Below the pieces are notes generated by a model. It saw only the letters and a program-made list of their open reading frames with translations, made no database searches and was not told the DNA's origin. This document shows, piece by piece, positions 5,015 to 7,282 of a stretch of DNA of 7,282 nt (position 1 is its first letter; the number at the start of each line of letters is the position of its first letter). Source of the DNA: Planctomycetia bacterium (GTDB lineage Bacteria > Planctomycetota > Phycisphaerae > Phycisphaerales > UBA1924); NCBI GenBank assembly GCA_005776545.1, contig SXOY01000140.1:1-7282 (forward strand), read 5' to 3'. A program made the position numbers and the translations under genes.

Positions 5015-7282
5015 TTACTGAAGTAACTTGATCGCAGTTGTTCGAGCCATAGCAAGTGCTTCTTTCACCTTGGAAACATCGGTGCCACCACCTTGAGCCG
5101 AGTCAGGCTTGCCGCCACCTTTTCCGCCCACCACCGCCGCGACTTCCTTCAGCCAATCACCTGCCTTCAGACCTCGAGAGATCATGTCTGGTGGAACAGC
5201 ACAGACGATTGTGACTTTGCCAGCGGCAGCATCGGTGCTCAAAAGTAAGACCGCTGATTTTGGACAAATGTCGCGAATGGTCTTGAGGGCAGCATTGAGC
5301 GCGTTGCGATCTTCACCAACTTCGAGGGCAGAAGCGATGATCTGCTCCATGCTGGTTTTGGCGGATTCCGCGATTGCGCGAGCTGTTTTGACTGCCTCTG
5401 CTGAGGCAATATCGGAAGCCCGCTTTTGCGCGGCCTTTACTCGCTCTTGAAGGCCAGCCAATTCTGCTCGCAACAGAGCGCGACGACTCGCGGGCATTGT
5501 GATTTGATCCAACCCAGTGATGAGTTCGGGGAGTTGCTCAGCGAGTTTGGCATCGTCATACCCACCAGCTGTGTGCAGGTGTGCCTCCATGAGATCAGCG
5601 GCTTTGATAGCGGCGTTGGCCAAGGTACCTGTGACTGCAACTACGCGGCGAATGCCTTTAGCTACCGCTTCTTCGCCGAGAATGGCAAAGCTGGCGATTT
5701 CTTTGGTGGTTGTCACGTGAGTTCCGCCGCAGAACTCGATGGAAAGTTCTGCCCACATATCGCTGTCAGGAGATTCGAGGAGTTCAGAGATGGGCTGACC
5801 GATAGAAACGACTCGAACAGGGTCGGGGTAATGCTCACCGAAAACAGCCCGGAGGCCCTTGATGGATTTCGCGGGGGTCAACGGCGCGATCTGTGTGTAG
5901 ACCGTGAGATCTTGTGCGATCTGATGGCGGACTTCATCTTCGACTTTGGCGAGATCGGCTGGCGCGACTGGTTGGTTATGGACGAAATCGAAGCGAAGGC
6001 GATCGGTGGCAACGAGTGAACCCTTCTGGTCAACATGATCGCCGAGAACTTTGCGAAGTCCGAAATTCATGATGTGTGTCGCAGTGTGATTCGCCTGGAT
6101 CGGTGCTCGACGATTGTGATCGATCTTGCACTGAACTTTTTCGCCGACTTTGATTTCACCGTGGCCCACACGCCCAATGTGCATTACATATCCAGCAAAC
6201 GCTTTTACCCCTTCGACTTTGAATTCACCGGGGTGCGCGAGTTCATTCACCGACATGATCTTGCCGTGGTCTGCCTCCTGGCCGCCCATTTCGGCGTACA
6301 TATTTGTGCGGTCGAGAATGATTCCGACGGGATGGCCGATTGCACCCGACGAGCGGATGTAGTTATCGAAATTGTCGCCGTTCCAGATGGCGAGGACGCG
6401 GGCACTGAGATCGCGATTGAGGAACTTTTCATCGTCGTGCGTAGTCGCGATGTGCATTTTCTTGAGTTTGTCGATGGCTTCGCCGTTGAGCGTGAGCTCT
6501 TTTGTCTCGGAGACTTTGCCGCCGGTGCGGGAGAGGTCTTCGGCTTTCTTGCGTTCGGCTTCGTAGGCATCCATGTCTACCTTGAGGCCACGCTCTTCCG
6601 CCATGAGGGCAGTGAGATCGATGGGGAAACCAAACGTGTCGTAGAGCTTGAAGGCATCAGTGCCGGAAATGGTTTGCTGCTTCGCAGTGCCGGCGACTTC
6701 AGCGAACAGCTTGATGCCGCGGTCGAGCGTGCGACCGAATGATTCTTCTTCATCCTTCAAAATATCGATGACTTTCTGCGGGTTTTTCTTCAGTTCCGGG
6801 AAGGCATCACCCATGGTGTTGACGACCACTGGAACGAGCTGGCTGAAGAAGCCGGTCTTGGCGTTGAGCATCTGACGGCCATATCGCACACCGCGGCGGA
6901 GAATGCGGCGGAGGACGTAGCCGCGGCCGACGTTGCTGGGGAGTGCGCCATCGGTGACGGCAATTGTGAGTGTGCGTATGTGGTCGGCAATGACGCGATA
7001 AGCCATGTCGACTTGATCTTTGTCGGCAGCACCCAGACGCCCTGAATAGGAACGTGCGCCGGTGAGATGTTCGATCTCCATGAAGATCGGCGCAAAGATG
7101 TCGGTGTCGTAATTACTGCGAACGTTTTGCAGCACGGAGGTGAGACGCTCGAAGCCCATGCCAGTATCAACATGTTTGGCTGGAAGCGGGCGCAATGATG
7201 CATCGGCTTCGCGATTGAACTGGATGAAGACGTGGTTCCAGATTTCAAGGACATCTGGATCGCTCTTGTTTACGAGCGAAGA
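5015..7282 (-). CDS. alaS: Alanyl-tRNA synthetase, N-terminus cut by the right edge
   Basis: This enzyme charges tRNA-Ala with alanine and removes wrongly attached Ser or Gly. The frame is open to the window edge, giving 755 visible codons. By alignment from memory with the E. coli enzyme, about 200 N-terminal residues (class II motifs 1 and 2) are missing. Numbering from the first visible residue, the fragment opens in the catalytic domain with V-L-E-I-W-N and Q-F-N-R-E-A-D, then class II motif 3 (VDTGMGFERL, 38-47). The tRNA-recognition region has GRGYVLRRILRR (119-130). The editing domain has Y-A-E-M-G-G-Q (329-335), the zinc ligands HxxxH (399 and 403) and CGGTH (518-522). The C-terminal C-Ala domain has GGKGGGKPDSAQGGG (719-733). 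A TTG at 7195 is an internal leucine codon, not a start. The segment before CGGTH is longer than in E. coli and resembles eukaryotic AlaRS. Confidence 0.97.
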   Translation of the reverse strand, partial: SSLVNKSDPDVLEIWNHVFIQFNREADASLRPLPAKHVDTGMGFERLTSVLQNVRSNYDTDIFAPIFMEIEHLTGARSYSGRLGAADKDQVDMAYRVIADHIRTLTIAVTDGALPSNVGRGYVLRRILRRGVRYGRQMLNAKTGFFSQLVPVVVNTMGDAFPELKKNPQKVIDILKDEEESFGRTLDRGIKLFAEVAGTAKQQTISGTDAFKLYDTFGFPIDLTALMAEERGLKVDMDAYEAERKKAEDLSRTGGKVSETKELTLNGEAIDKLKKMHIATTHDDEKFLNRDLSARVLAIWNGDNFDNYIRSSGAIGHPVGIILDRTNMYAEMGGQEADHGKIMSVNELAHPGEFKVEGVKAFAGYVMHIGRVGHGEIKVGEKVQCKIDHNRRAPIQANHTATHIMNFGLRKVLGDHVDQKGSLVATDRLRFDFVHNQPVAPADLAKVEDEVRHQIAQDLTVYTQIAPLTPAKSIKGLRAVFGEHYPDPVRVVSIGQPISELLESPDSDMWAELSIEFCGGTHVTTTKEIASFAILGEEAVAKGIRRVVAVTGTLANAAIKAADLMEAHLHTAGGYDDAKLAEQLPELITGLDQITMPASRRALLRAELAGLQERVKAAQKRASDIASAEAVKTARAIAESAKTSMEQIIASALEVGEDRNALNAALKTIRDICPKSAVLLLSTDAAAGKVTIVCAVPPDMISRGLKAGDWLKEVAAVVGGKGGGKPDSAQGGGTDVSKVKEALAMARTTAIKLLQ

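Noticed and set aside
5426..6742. Two long plus-strand open frames (5426-6019 and 6035-6742) opposite alaS
   Set aside because: Both are antisense to well-conserved alaS sequence, including the editing-domain motifs, and look like bias-driven shadows.
7193..7195. TTG at 7195 as the alaS start
   Set aside because: The frame continues without a stop to the window edge and those 29 upstream codons match conserved AlaRS sequence, so TTG is an internal leucine.
1..7282. New defence, mobile or biosynthetic system
   Set aside because: Every convincing gene is a housekeeping gene; no transposase, integrase, CRISPR repeat, toxin-antitoxin pair or unknown gene of useful length was seen on either strand.

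Overview
This is a bacterial housekeeping window in which every convincing gene lies on the minus strand, so transcription runs from right to left. The order is the 3' three quarters of alaS, then atpZ, an atpI-like gene, atpB (a), atpE (c), atpF (b), atpH (delta), pgk, and probably the first four codons of another gene at the left edge. Coding density, the mix of ATG and TTG starts, Shine-Dalgarno-like leaders and moderate GC content are bacterial. The eukaryote-like form of the alanyl-tRNA synthetase, the signal-peptide-like N-termini on subunits b and c, and the general look of the proteins suggest Planctomycetota, perhaps a Phycisphaerae-like lineage. No single marker proves this, and it is a low to moderate confidence guess.

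Region by region: 5015-7282 holds alaS, cut by the right edge so that about 200 N-terminal residues are missing. Positions 4927-5014 are a short intergenic stretch rich in inverted repeats and the best place for a promoter of the ATP synthase genes. Positions 1356-4926 hold the membrane (F0) part of an F-type ATP synthase, its accessory proteins AtpZ and AtpI, and the delta stalk subunit. Positions 106-1314 hold phosphoglycerate kinase. Positions 1-105 hold a small repeat cluster (four 7-bp tandem units between two 11-bp direct repeats) and a plausible start for the next gene.

How the genes work together: AtpZ and the AtpI-like protein probably assist ATP synthase or c-ring assembly. Subunits a, b and c form the proton channel, ring and stator, and delta ties the stator to the F1 head. 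The F1 genes atpA, atpG, atpD and atpC, which usually follow atpH, are absent here. The cluster runs directly into pgk, a substrate-level ATP-producing enzyme of glycolysis, 41 bases after atpH. The short gaps suggest one co-transcribed unit atpZ-atpI-atpB-atpE-atpF-atpH-pgk.

I found no mobile element, CRISPR array, RNA gene, phage gene or defence system, and nothing that amounts to a new biological system. The points worth a second look are the split ATP synthase operon, the His-rich tail and residue swap in subunit a, the processed-looking N-termini of b and c, the eukaryote-like AlaRS, the hairpins around atpE and atpZ, and the repeat cluster at the left edge.
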